Shown here piece after piece: positions 1 through 8,971 of a stretch of DNA of 64,000 nt. A model generated the notes under the pieces. The model saw nothing but the letters and a program-made list of their open reading frames with translations. It did no database searches and was not told the DNA's origin. The number at the start of each line of letters is the position of its first letter. The stretch's first letter is position 1. The position numbers and the translations under genes are program-made. The DNA is from Saccharospirillum salsuginis (GTDB lineage Bacteria; Pseudomonadota; Gammaproteobacteria; Pseudomonadales; Natronospirillaceae): NCBI RefSeq assembly GCF_014651855.1, contig NZ_BMXR01000006.1, forward strand, positions 1 through 64,000. The letters run 5' to 3'.

Positions 1-1217
1 GGTACTTGCAGGGTGGCGGTGACCAATTGCGAGTCCGGCGCGGACTGGGTCAGTACCTTGGCCTGTTGGCGCATCCACTCGGCCAATTGCGTCAGGCTTT
101 GGCCAATGTTCGCCAGCACGTTGTGGTAAGGCGACCGGTTGCCGGCCTGGGATGATGGTGCGACAGAGCAGCGTTGGCTCAGCAGGGCCACCAGGGCCGC
201 TTCCAAGGCCCAGGCCTCCGGTTCGGCATAGTCCCAGTCCGTTGCCAGGGTGACCAGCGGTTCCAGTACGGCGTCGTCACTGAGCAGGTAAATCAGGTCC
301 AACAGGCTGTTGGAGACGGTGTCGATCCGAACCGTCCGTGTGGACAGTCCCAGGCTCGAGCCAAGATGTTGGCTTAACGTTCCAGGCTCTACCGTGCAAC
401 GATCCCGAAAGCCATCGACGAACCGGTTCGGTCGATGTGTTTGCCGTTCCCAGAGTTGGGCGGCGGTATCGAACAGGGTGGCGAAGGGATAGCCCGAGCT
501 GAACAGCTCGGTGGGCATATCGGCCGGGTTACCCGGCGTCAGTACCCGGGTGTTGATCAGGTGCAGCGGTTGCAGCCGGTTGGGGATGTGCTGGGTGTCG
601 CCGGTATCGTCCCGCGCTTCCGCCAGGGCTTGGCAATGGTCTTTCAACCGGTCCAGCTCGGTTTGCCACGCTTCCGTCGAGACCGGCGTGCCGACTGTGT
701 AGGTGACCGTGCCCGCTTTACTCAGCGGTCGCTTGCGGGTATCGCCACCGATGAGGCGGCCTTCGAACGATTCGGTATCGGTCTCAATGGTGAACGGCGC
801 GACCACGCCGGACCCATCCGGGTAGGTGAATCGCAGTTGGGCGTAGAACTCGGGTGCTACTTCGGGCTCCACGCCCGGAGTCCCTTCCGGCAACGGCGTG
901 TCTTCAATCACCTCCGCCTTGGGCCGGTTCAGTTCCACCCGCGGCGCGGCCGGTTTGGGGCCGCCGATGCCTTCGCTGCGGTGAATGGCGTACACGATGC
1001 CGCGTTTGTGGTTGGAATGCCGGGTGAGGAACTCAAAACCGGTGTTGCCTTTCAGCAGATAAAAACGCCGGTGCGTGCGTTCCGGTTCGAACCGTTTGGC
1101 GTCATCCGGGTAGCGATAACTGGCGTGCCACACCAAGGGGTTCAGTGAAATGCCGTGTCGGCGCAAAAAGTTCTTGGCGTCGTCGGGGAGTTGGGCGATG
1201 TCCCTCTGGGTGCTCAT
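1..1217 (-). CDS. Unrecognised protein, N-terminal 405 residues (partial)
   Basis: An open reading frame on the minus strand starts at the ATG at 1217 (MSTQRDIAQLPDDAKNFLRR...) and stays open to the left edge, so the C-terminus is missing. Codon use and G+C match the chromosomal genes. Visible parts are a basic N-terminal region with aromatic residues (about 1-85, including PLVWHASYRYPDD), a Pro/Glu-rich linker near 90-115, and a mostly helical region with Leu- and Ala-rich stretches towards the edge. I see no signal peptide, membrane segment or known catalytic motif, and I do not recognise the family. A weak AGGGA lies 6 nt before the start. It lies beyond the trailer end of the CRISPR array and points away from it, so it is probably not part of the Cas operon. 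Confidence 0.75.
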   Translation of the reverse strand, partial: MSTQRDIAQLPDDAKNFLRRHGISLNPLVWHASYRYPDDAKRFEPERTHRRFYLLKGNTGFEFLTRHSNHKRGIVYAIHRSEGIGGPKPAAPRVELNRPKAEVIEDTPLPEGTPGVEPEVAPEFYAQLRFTYPDGSGVVAPFTIETDTESFEGRLIGGDTRKRPLSKAGTVTYTVGTPVSTEAWQTELDRLKDHCQALAEARDDTGDTQHIPNRLQPLHLINTRVLTPGNPADMPTELFSSGYPFATLFDTAAQLWERQTHRPNRFVDGFRDRCTVEPGTLSQHLGSSLGLSTRTVRIDTVSNSLLDLIYLLSDDAVLEPLVTLATDWDYAEPEAWALEAALVALLSQRCSVAPSSQAGNRSPYHNVLANIGQSLTQLAEWMRQQAKVLTQSAPDSQLVTATLQV

Positions 1218-1691
1218 GGGTATCCCTGGTCGTGTGTGTCCGTGTCCATGGCGTACGTCCTGGCTCGCCGAGGGGATAGATACCAGAGAAAGTTAAAGTG
1301 TTCATCTCTGAATAGGAAATATCGGTTGGTTTGTATCAAAAACGGGAGGTTGATCACATAAAGAATTACACAGTGTAATATGGGGTTTGGAAGGTAATTA
1401 CTTTGAGTGATTGGTAGGCAGAATATCAGCTCTGACGTTCTGGTGAAACTGTTTACTTCGGATCTTCAGGAGTGGCAGTAAAGGCTATGATGTGTTCCTC
1501 TGTAACTGAAAACCTTCATGAATTGTCAATACCACAGCGAAGTTACGCCCGAACCGGAAAGCAGTTTTATTCTATGCGTCTCCGGAGCTCTATGACTACG
1601 ATCTAGAGGTACTGACCTGGATGATCGTTTCATTCCACTTGGCCGTGAGTGGCGGACAACGCACAGGCGATCGAATACATGAGTATATGAT
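1218..1691. other. Gap between partial gene and CRISPR trailer end
   Basis: No convincing gene is seen here. The stretch is visibly richer in A+T than the flanking genes. It must hold the promoter of the leftward partial gene and the transcription end of the array, which is read leftward. A 15-nt perfect palindrome sits at 1365-1379. No obvious intrinsic terminator follows the last repeat on the minus strand. Confidence 0.6.
1365..1379. promoter_or_regulatory. Short palindrome, possible operator
   Basis: ATTACAC-A-GTGTAAT has perfect 7-bp arms around one base, in the A+T-rich region about 150 nt upstream of the partial gene at 1-1217. The shape suits a dimeric repressor site. No regulator can be assigned and a chance palindrome is possible. 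Confidence 0.3.
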
Positions 1692-4600
1692 GTTCCAATC
1701 CACGCGCCCGCGTGGGGCGCGACCCAGTTTATGACGATCAGCCAGGGCTTATCCTGGGAGTTTCTATCCACGCGCCCGCATGGGGCGCGACGAGGAATGC
1801 TCCAGGTCGACATACAATTTGTCGTAGTTTCTATCCACGCGCCCGCGTGGGGCGCGACCCATGGAAGCGGCTGGCATCCCGTTACTGGACGACACGTTTC
1901 TATCCACGCGCCCGCGTGGGGCGCGACACTTCAACCGTCGCGGCCAGGCCGGTACCACGCTGTTTCTATCCACGTGCCCGCGTGGGGCGCGACGACGAAG
2001 CCAATGCGAATCGAGCGATCCCAAAAGGTTTCTATCCACGCGCCCGCGTGGGGCGCGACTTCATCGATAACTTCAGCGTCCAATAGGCAAGGATGTTTCT
2101 ATCCACGCGCCCGCGTGGGGCGCGACACTGGATCAATTCGGAGTATCTTATGCTGGTACAGTTTCTATCCACGCGCCCGCGTGGGGCGCGACGCCATGAC
2201 GGTTCCGATCAGCCTGGAGCTGGGTGAGTTTCTATCCACGCGCCCGCGTGGGGCGCGACATTGGATCACTTCGGAGTATCTCATGTTAGTAAAGTTTCTA
2301 TCCACGCGCCCGCGTGGGGCGCGACGAGCCAGGCCAGGCCACACAGGTTGATCAGGGAGTTTCTATCCACGCGCCCGCGTGGGGCGCGACCTGTGTCAGG
2401 GCCGTTCACCAGGTCGGTGAACTGCAGTTTCTATCCACGCGCCCGCGTGGGGCGCGACATGCTGTAGTGGTGCTGACCCCACACCGACGTGTTGTTTCTA
2501 TCCACGCGCCCGCGTGGGGCGCGACCAGCGGCAAACGAGAACATCGCCACCAGGGATAGGAGTTTCTATCCACGCGCCCGCGTGGGGCGCGACCTGCAGT
2601 ATTGGTTTTTGGGTATTACGCGGTGTGTGTTTCTATCCACGCGCCCGCGTGGGGCGCGACCACCTTAACCCTGTTTCTGTCGGCGCTGGTTGTACTGTTT
2701 CTATCCACGCGCCCGCGTGGGGCGCGACGCAGTTCCCCGAATTGCCCGGTAATCCATGGGATGTTTCTATCCACGCGCCCGCGTGGGGCGCGACTTTCCC
2801 GCCAATGCGAACCCGGCAGCCGTGATGCATGTTTCTATCCACGCGCCCGCGTGGGGCGCGACGGAGGCTTTCCTGGAGCGCCACATCGATCGGTACGTTT
2901 CTATCCACGCGCCCGCGTGGGGCGCGACGCGTACAAGGACCGGATCCACGGTGACCTCGAACGTTTCTATCCACGCGCCCGCGTGGGGCGCGACGCCGGT
3001 TAACGGTGAAGTGATTAATAACATGGCTAGGTTTCTATCCACGCGCCCGCGTGGGGCGCGACGGTGGTCATCATCGACGAAGCCGCCTTCCACGAGTTTC
3101 TATCCACGCGCCCGCGTGGGGCGCGACGTATAAATGCCGTTTAACCGTCCCTCACTGCCGGTTTCTATCCACGCGCCCGCGTGGGGCGCGACCGGGTGGT
3201 CCGGATCCGCCAGGTTGGCGTTTTCCAGTTTCTATCCACGCGCCCGCGTGGGGCGCGACGCGCAAAAGCGGCGCACGTTTCGGGCATGACAAGTTTCTAT
3301 CCACGCGCCCGCGTGGGGCGCGACGCTGATCAGATAGGTCTGACCGTTGTCGCACTCGTTTCTATCCACGCGCCCGCGTGGGGCGCGACGTCAAGCACGT
3401 TTACGACATGCTGTGGGGTACAATGGTTTCTATCCACGCGCCCGCGTGGGGCGCGACCAGCTCTCTCTACGGCGTCTGACGGGGATACCATGTTTCTATC
3501 CACGCGCCCGCGTGGGGCGCGACACCTTAGACACTTCGGTGTCTTTGTTTTCTTTCATGTTTCTATCCACGCGCCCGCGTGGGGCGCGACTCCTCAACCG
3601 GGCGGATATGGATGGCGTTGATGTGTTTCTATCCATGCGCCCGCGTGGGGCGCGACGTTGGGACTGACTTTACCCTAGTCAAACTAGGTCTGTTTCTATC
3701 CACGCGCCCGCGTGGGGCGCGACAAACGGACACGTGTTACACCTAACAGTGGTCCACCTGTTTCTATCCACGCGCCCGCGTGGGGCGCGACCCAGTACGT
3801 ACCTTTTCGCGTCTTCCAGTTTGCGGTTTCTATCCACGCGCCCGCGTGGGGCGCGACGTTGCTACTGGTGCCGCTTGTACGCCGGTAACAAAGTTTCTAT
3901 CCACGCGCCCGCGTGGGGCGCGACGCGTCTGAGAAGGCTTGTTTCGTGTCGTAGGCCCTGTTTCTATCCACGCGCCCGCGTGGGGCGCGACCCGTCTACT
4001 GGAAGCGGACTCCGCGGGCCAAAATGTTTCTATCCACGCGCCCGCGTGGGGCGCGACAATCACGCCACGATAGAATAAATGCTGTGCATGTGTTTCTATC
4101 CACGCGCCCGCGTGGGGCGCGACATGCCGTCCCTGACCTGGGCATCGAGTTCCACCCGTTTCTATCCACGCGCCCGCGTGGGGCGCGACTCGCGGCGGTC
4201 GACAAGCCGACCCAAAAAACCGCCGTCGTTTCTATCCACGCGCCCGCGTGGGGCGCGACCAGCCACCCAGTCGGAAAACGTCATGGACGGGGTGTTTCTA
4301 TCCACGCGCCCGCGTGGGGCGCGACATGGGCCGCTGTTGGCCGCGATGACCGTGCAAGAGTTTCTATCCACGCGCCCGCGTGGGGCGCGACATGCTGACC
4401 CAGGCATCCGAAGGCGCTGATAACATGTTTCTATCCACGCGCCCGCGTGGGGCGCGACAGGGGCGCTTGGTAATCAGCCACGCCGTCCAGCGGGTTTCTA
4501 TCCACGCGCCCGCGTGGGGCGCGACGATCGTCATAACGGCCAATCCGCAGCGGCATGCCGTTTCTATCCACGCGCCCGCGTGGGGCGCGACTTCACGGAC

Positions 4601-5585
4601 TTGGGTGGCTTGGCGTCGACCACTGTTTCTATCCACGCGCCCGCGTGGGGCGCGACGTCCAGTCGGCGATAGACCGCTTGCAGGTCTTCATGGGTTTCTA
4701 TCCACGCGCCCGCGTGGGGCGCGACCACCCGGCGCCGGTCTTCCGGCGATAAGTGCTTGGTTTCTATCCACGCGCCCGCGTGGGGCGCGACATTGCTAAA
4801 TGGAAGCCAATCGCCAGACCGCTCTGGTTTCTATCCACGCGCCCGCGTGGGGCGCGACGCCGATACGCGAACCGCCAGGGATCCAATCGCCATGTTTCTA
4901 TCCACGCGCCCGCGTGGGGCGCGACCGAGCCAAGTATACAATCCAAATAGTGCCACAGTTTCTATCCACGCGCCCGCGTGGGGCGCGACCAGCGCGGGTC
5001 GCTGTTGTTGATGTGGTAGTCCACGTTTCTATCCACGCGCCCGCGTGGGGCGCGACCGCGGGTGTTCATAAGGAAGGCTCCAAAACTTTGTTTCTATCCA
5101 CGCGCCCGCGTGGGGCGCGACATGGCGATCTTGCTCCAGGTCGACGGAGCCGCTTCGTTTCTATCCACGCGCCCGCGTGGGGCGCGACTCATGGGCGACC
5201 CCCGTTGTTCATCATGTAGTCGTGTTTCTATCCACGCGCCCGCGTGGGGCGCGACTTCGTCACTGAGACAGCGGAACTCAATGGCAGTGTTTCTATCCAC
5301 GCGCCCGCGTGGGGCGCGACTTTACTGACAGGGTTCGTCAGGCGGCTGGTTTCAGTTTCTATCCACGCGCCCGCGTGGGGCGCGACGGATCAGTTTCGGG
5401 ACGGGCAGGTCCAGGAAAATGTTTCTATCCACGCGCCCGCGTGGGGCGCGACTTCCAGCACGTCGAACTTCTGGTTCGACCTGGCGGGGTTTCTATCCAC
5501 GCGCCCGCGTGGGGCGCGACGGCGGCGCCCAGGGCTTCGGGCTTCAGTTGGTTGTTTCTATCCACGCGCCCGCGTGGGGCGCGAC
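1692..5585 (-). CRISPR. Type I-C CRISPR array, 59 repeats and 58 spacers
   Basis: I counted 59 copies of a 32-nt repeat with a mean period near 66.6 nt; spacers are 32-38 nt, mostly 33-36. In the transcribed (minus) direction the repeat begins GTCGCGCCCCACGCGGGCGC and ends GTGGATAGAAAC. CGCGCCC and GGGCGCG form a 7-bp stem around a 5-nt loop, and the last 11 nt would be the crRNA 5' handle made by Cas5c. The leader end is at 5585. The opposite terminal repeat (1692-1723) is degenerate, starting GTTCCAATCC in the + direction instead of GTTTCTATCC, which marks the old end. Single-base variants occur in the repeats at 1760, 1962 and 3625; all others looked identical. Spacers 2127-2160 and 2260-2293 are near-duplicates. 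The short open frames inside the array are artefacts of the repeat. Confidence 0.98.
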
Positions 5586-5765
5586 CGCTCAAGTCTAGGT
5601 TGTTAAAGAGCAAAGGAAAATACGTCTGTTTGCGATAACCACGGAAATCCAAGTGCAATGGCCAAGAGTAATTAGGAGTGAATGAGAAGAATGTAGTAAA
5701 ATCAGTTGGTTAGATATGCGCTAACAAACCAGCACTTTCATGAGAACTCCTGGTTAGCGCACGCA
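5586..5765 (-). promoter_or_regulatory. CRISPR leader
   Basis: This A+T-rich, non-coding stretch separates the end of cas2 from the first complete repeat, as expected for a leader carrying the pre-crRNA promoter and adaptation signals. Read towards the array it contains TTGCTCTTTAACAA about 15 nt before the first repeat. It also holds an inverted repeat, GCGCTAAC (5721-5728) and GTTAGCGC (5753-5760), just after cas2, which could be a cas terminator hairpin or an integration-factor site. The exact promoter was not identified. Confidence 0.75.
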
Positions 5766-6059
5766 TCAGACAATCAGCGGATCGGAAGTTGGATCACTAA
5801 CAGGCTTACTACCATAGTGCTCGACACGCTGTCGACCTTTCTTACCCAGAAAATAAAATCGAAGACTGTCCTCATTAGAATCGTAAGTGCTTATCAGTTC
5901 TTCCTTCAAGACGGCAAATTGCGCAGGGTCGACATCGCACTCGAAGACCGAGTTCTGCACTCGCATGCCATAATCCAGGCAAATTTTCGCAATGGTTCTC
6001 AGTCGTCTCCTACCCTCGGATGTCGTTACGCTTACATCATAGGTAACCAGTACCAGCAT
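5766..6059 (-). CDS. cas2: CRISPR-associated endonuclease Cas2 (type I-C)
   Basis: A 97-residue Cas2, the usual length, which forms the Cas1-Cas2 integrase complex that inserts new spacers at the leader end. It has a ferredoxin-like fold beginning MLVLVTYDVSVTTSEGRRRL, with the Asp of the YDV motif at position 8 and the SVFECDVDPAQF strand-loop typical of type I-C Cas2. The ATG is 1 nt after the cas1 stop, so translation is probably coupled. It is the last gene of the Cas operon and is followed directly by the leader. No truncation or unusual residue is seen. Confidence 0.96.
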   Translation of the reverse strand: MLVLVTYDVSVTTSEGRRRLRTIAKICLDYGMRVQNSVFECDVDPAQFAVLKEELISTYDSNEDSLRFYFLGKKGRQRVEHYGSKPVSDPTSDPLIV

Positions 6060-6060
6060 A

Positions 6061-7083
6061 TCATCTCACCAAGTAAGGAGTATAAAACTCTGTATCTCCG
6101 CGGAGGTGTCGGGCCAGAAGCAACGCCTGGCAGTGTGGCAGTAATCCAATCGGTACTTGCTCGTCAAGGTAAGGATGCACCACTTCTTCCTGCTTACGTT
6201 CCTGGTAGGCTGTCAGCACTTTCTTGCGTGGCTCTTCTTTCAGTCTTACAGCGCCCGATGCTTCTGTCACAAAGTCCTTCAACTGAATCTGCTTTCGGTT
6301 CACGAGAGTTAGCACAAAACGATCTGCCCAAGGTGCTCGGAACTCCTCAAGGAGATCCAGCGCAAGGCTGGTTCGGCCTGGCCTGTCCTTGTGCAGGAAC
6401 CCGACATAGGGATCAAGACCGACCCCCTGCAGAGCTGAAACACACTCCTGAGTAATTAATGTATACACAAATGACAATAGTGCATTAACCGGATCCGTAG
6501 GTGGCCGCCTCACCCGGCCACTGAACGTATAACCGGTGCCTCGCAGCAATGTATCAAATACACCGAAATATGTCCTTGCGGCATCTCCCTCCATACCCAT
6601 GGCCTCTTCAACGCTGTTGCTATTCCGAACTCGTCTTAGGTTAACGGCCAGATTGTCAATCGCTTTCCGAAGTTGCTCAGATTCGTTGTCACCGTGATTT
6701 CTCTTTTCACGCTGGAGAATGGATCTCGAATTGGCCACTTTCGCTGCTACGGACAGTCGGGCAATTTGAACAGACTTCGCAGGGTCGTCGGCCCAGCGAT
6801 ATTGCTCGCGGCGCAACAATACATTGCCATTTTCCGGTCCCTGTACACGAGCCAGAAACCGGCCATACTGGGTGTAGTAAGCAAGTCCGATGGCCCGTTC
6901 CGCACAATAACCCATCAGATATGGTGAAACTGAGACACGACCAAAGCACATAATCCCACCGAGTGAGAGAGCAGGAAACTGGCCCAGTTTTTCGTCGCCC
7001 TGCTTGATGACTATTGTCTCCCGATCCTTATGGAGGTAAGTCTCCTGGCGAGTGATAAATAGAGTATTCAGAAGTTTCTTCAT
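6061..7083 (-). CDS. cas1: CRISPR-associated endonuclease Cas1 (type I-C)
   Basis: A 340-residue Cas1, the catalytic integrase subunit of spacer acquisition. The N-terminal beta domain (about 1-100) is followed by the all-helical catalytic domain. The metal-binding set is visible: E165 in AMGMEGDAARTYF, H231 in GFLHKDRPGR, and D243 and E246 in LALDLLEEFR, the characteristic type I-C block. The start ATG overlaps the cas4 stop by 4 nt. Length and motifs are normal, so adaptation should be active. Cas4 next to it is expected to help choose PAM-containing prespacers. Confidence 0.97.
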   Translation of the reverse strand: MKKLLNTLFITRQETYLHKDRETIVIKQGDEKLGQFPALSLGGIMCFGRVSVSPYLMGYCAERAIGLAYYTQYGRFLARVQGPENGNVLLRREQYRWADDPAKSVQIARLSVAAKVANSRSILQREKRNHGDNESEQLRKAIDNLAVNLRRVRNSNSVEEAMGMEGDAARTYFGVFDTLLRGTGYTFSGRVRRPPTDPVNALLSFVYTLITQECVSALQGVGLDPYVGFLHKDRPGRTSLALDLLEEFRAPWADRFVLTLVNRKQIQLKDFVTEASGAVRLKEEPRKKVLTAYQERKQEEVVHPYLDEQVPIGLLPHCQALLLARHLRGDTEFYTPYLVR

Positions 7084-7694
7084 TTTTCAAACAGCCGGGT
7101 AATATAGTTGCTGGAACGATCATCTCGAAACATCTGAGGCTGACAAATATCAGCCAGTGAACAGGCTCGGCAGCGCTTCCTGTGGCTGGTGGGTGGTGGC
7201 GTCCTGCCTTGCGACAATAGTACCCGTGCGTTTCTGACGATGTTCTTCGTTGCTTCACGCAACTCCAGGTCAATTTCAACGGCAACTCTCTGCCTGACCT
7301 CCCAGTACCAGATGGCACCTTCCTTTACCTGAACACTTCGCATCTCTTCGATACATAGTGCTTGAGCACACAACTGAATGCGATCCCAATCCTCTGTCTT
7401 CGGTTTACCTCTTTTATACTCGACCGGCGTATACTTAGGCGTCTTGCCCGACTTGATTTCCAGTAAGTCCAGCTTCCCAGTGAGCCCAAGCACATTGGAC
7501 AATACACTTACACTTCTTTCAAACCGGGTATCGCCCCGCTGTTCAGGCTCGGCGGAATCTACTCGTTTATGGAGTATTCTGCCCTCTGCGGTGAAGCGGT
7601 TCTCTGACCATACCTGCTCCACGTGAATCAGCGCAAACTGCCTGGGACAGTAGGCATAATGTTGTAAAGCAGATATAGCCAGAAATTCGTCCAT
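7080..7694 (-). CDS. cas4: CRISPR-associated exonuclease Cas4 (type I-C)
   Basis: A 204-residue Cas4, a RecB-like nuclease with an Fe-S cluster that trims prespacers and checks the PAM before Cas1-Cas2 integration. Cluster cysteines are C16 (YAYCPRQ) and C175, C178, C184 (RCRACSLADIC). The PD-(D/E)xK-type core shows D76 (TGKLDLLEI) and E92-x-K94 (PVEYKRGK). The gene is 9 nt after cas7 and overlaps cas1 by 4 nt, in the normal type I-C order. All catalytic and cluster residues are present. Confidence 0.96.
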   Translation of the reverse strand: MDEFLAISALQHYAYCPRQFALIHVEQVWSENRFTAEGRILHKRVDSAEPEQRGDTRFERSVSVLSNVLGLTGKLDLLEIKSGKTPKYTPVEYKRGKPKTEDWDRIQLCAQALCIEEMRSVQVKEGAIWYWEVRQRVAVEIDLELREATKNIVRNARVLLSQGRTPPPTSHRKRCRACSLADICQPQMFRDDRSSNYITRLFEK

Positions 7695-7703
7695 AAAGTA
7701 CCT

Positions 7704-8585
7704 TTAAAGTTTTTCCTCGACACTGACGCCCTTGGGCACGGATTCGGAATCAATACTGACTTCGTAATCCGTGAAGCTGCGGGCTGGCGTGTCTTCTTCC
7801 CCCTCGACGCGTTTCACCTTGACCGCATCAAATAACAGATGTGCCGGTGCATTACCCATCGGGTTGTCATGCTTAAAGACAATCAACTTGCGAGCTGACA
7901 TTTCCCCTCGGGCGGCCGATCGATCATGCTCAAACATGTTGATCAATGACCTCCACACCAGATCCAGGTCTTCCTCACTGAAGCCGGTCCGCTCCGCAAG
8001 TTTGGCAGAAATGAAACCATGGGCCCGATACAGGCCATAGGGGACAATATGCTTTCTGCCCATGGTTCGGTTATCACCACTCTGTTTTTCGGCCTCGGCC
8101 TCTGTCGTTACGGCCATTCGGGTGATAGATACTTCCAGCGGAACAACAGGGTCAATGGAGCTAGCAAAGGCTAGCTGAACTGGGCCACGGACCTGACCAC
8201 TGTTAACTTTGGTGGTCATAACGGCACCGAATGTGCGCACGTCGAAAAAGTTCTTGCACATCCACTGAGTCAACTCTTTCGACTTTGCTTCTTCCTTGGG
8301 CAGCTTGTTGTCCACGGGCTCTATCGACAGTGCCTCATAAGCTTTCTTGTGCTGATTGTTGAGTACAGCCTTCTCCTGCATATAAATGCTGTAACCGGGG
8401 CTGTCCTCCTTCTCGAGGCTGACGTAGTTCCGAATCTTCCGCTTCAGACAAACGTCCGTTACCAGACCTTCATTGGTTTCAGGGTCTATGCGAGGCAGGT
8501 TACCGGCATCCGGGTCTCCATTTGGGTTGCCATTGGTCACGTCGAACAGAAAGACGAATTCGTATCGGTTGGATATAGGGTTCAT
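7704..8585 (-). CDS. cas7c: Cascade backbone protein Cas7c (Csd2)
   Basis: A 293-residue Csd2/Cas7 family protein that polymerises along the crRNA to form the Cascade backbone. The family signature [20 protein letters not shown] is at the N-terminus, and the RRM-like core runs to [16 protein letters not shown] near the C-terminus. A clear AAGGAGAAG lies before the ATG, which overlaps the cas8c stop by 4 nt. The length is normal for type I-C and no defect is visible. Confidence 0.96.
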   Translation of the reverse strand: MNPISNRYEFVFLFDVTNGNPNGDPDAGNLPRIDPETNEGLVTDVCLKRKIRNYVSLEKEDSPGYSIYMQEKAVLNNQHKKAYEALSIEPVDNKLPKEEAKSKELTQWMCKNFFDVRTFGAVMTTKVNSGQVRGPVQLAFASSIDPVVPLEVSITRMAVTTEAEAEKQSGDNRTMGRKHIVPYGLYRAHGFISAKLAERTGFSEEDLDLVWRSLINMFEHDRSAARGEMSARKLIVFKHDNPMGNAPAHLLFDAVKVKRVEGEEDTPARSFTDYEVSIDSESVPKGVSVEEKL

Positions 8586-8971
8586 TGGGCTTCTCCTTCC
8601 TCGGAATTACTTTGTTTGGTATAGCGGGCTTTCGACTGATGGTAGTAGCCAATAGCGAACTGCCCTTGGGCCTCTATTCTCAGGCTTTTCGGGAACTGTG
8701 CCGGTAGCCCATCCACGATTTCTTGAATATCCCTCTCCAGATTGACTGCCAGACCGGGCTTGTCTTTCCGCAACCGTGACAAATGATGCTGACTGTTTCG
8801 CAGCAGTACGGGGAATATCGAGGCCGGTGTTGCCGAGGCCGCTCCATAGTAGCGGTCGCGGATGGTCGCATTCACACTCTTTCCGAGTGCCGAGATTTGA
8901 ATATTCTCCAGCACAGAGAACAATCGCCCCAGCCGATAACCGGGACTCGTATTGTTGATATCTAGACTCAC
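8582..8971 (-). CDS. cas11c: Cas11c small subunit, internal in-frame product of cas8c
   Basis: Inside cas8c and in its frame, AAGAGGAGG (8977-8985 on the minus strand) is followed 5 nt later by a GTG at 8971 that opens a 129-residue product, [20 protein letters not shown]... Type I-C systems are known to make the Cascade small subunit Cas11c from an internal start in cas8c, and both the size and the position match. The strength of the internal Shine-Dalgarno compared with the surrounding coding sequence is the direct evidence. Production here is inferred. Confidence 0.65.
   Translation of the reverse strand: MSLDINNTSPGYRLGRLFSVLENIQISALGKSVNATIRDRYYGAASATPASIFPVLLRNSQHHLSRLRKDKPGLAVNLERDIQEIVDGLPAQFPKSLRIEAQGQFAIGYYHQSKARYTKQSNSEEGEAQ

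Noticed and set aside
435..1148. 237-codon plus-strand frame
   Set aside because: It is the antisense of the minus-strand gene at 1-1217, whose start, ribosome site and codon use look more natural.
1994..2830. Spacers 1994-2027 and 2795-2830 share the 11-mer GCCAATGCGAA in the same register
   Set aside because: The rest of the two spacers does not align, so a common target cannot be claimed; chance or a shared Ala-Asn protein motif is enough.
4990..5223. Spacers 4990-5024 and 5189-5223 both encode D-Y-x-x-N-N on the minus strand
   Set aside because: Only about 14 of 20 bases agree over a short stretch; this is too weak to call homologous protospacers without a search.
1712..5638. Many 60-146-codon open frames inside the CRISPR array
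   Set aside because: All consist of the translated repeat (for example FLSTRPRGAR, FYPRARVGRD or VSIHAPAWGA) alternating with spacer; they arise because repeat and spacer lengths keep frames open.
5706..6455. 249-codon plus-strand frame over cas2 and cas1
   Set aside because: It lies opposite two genes with full catalytic motifs and has no ribosome site or recognisable protein sequence.
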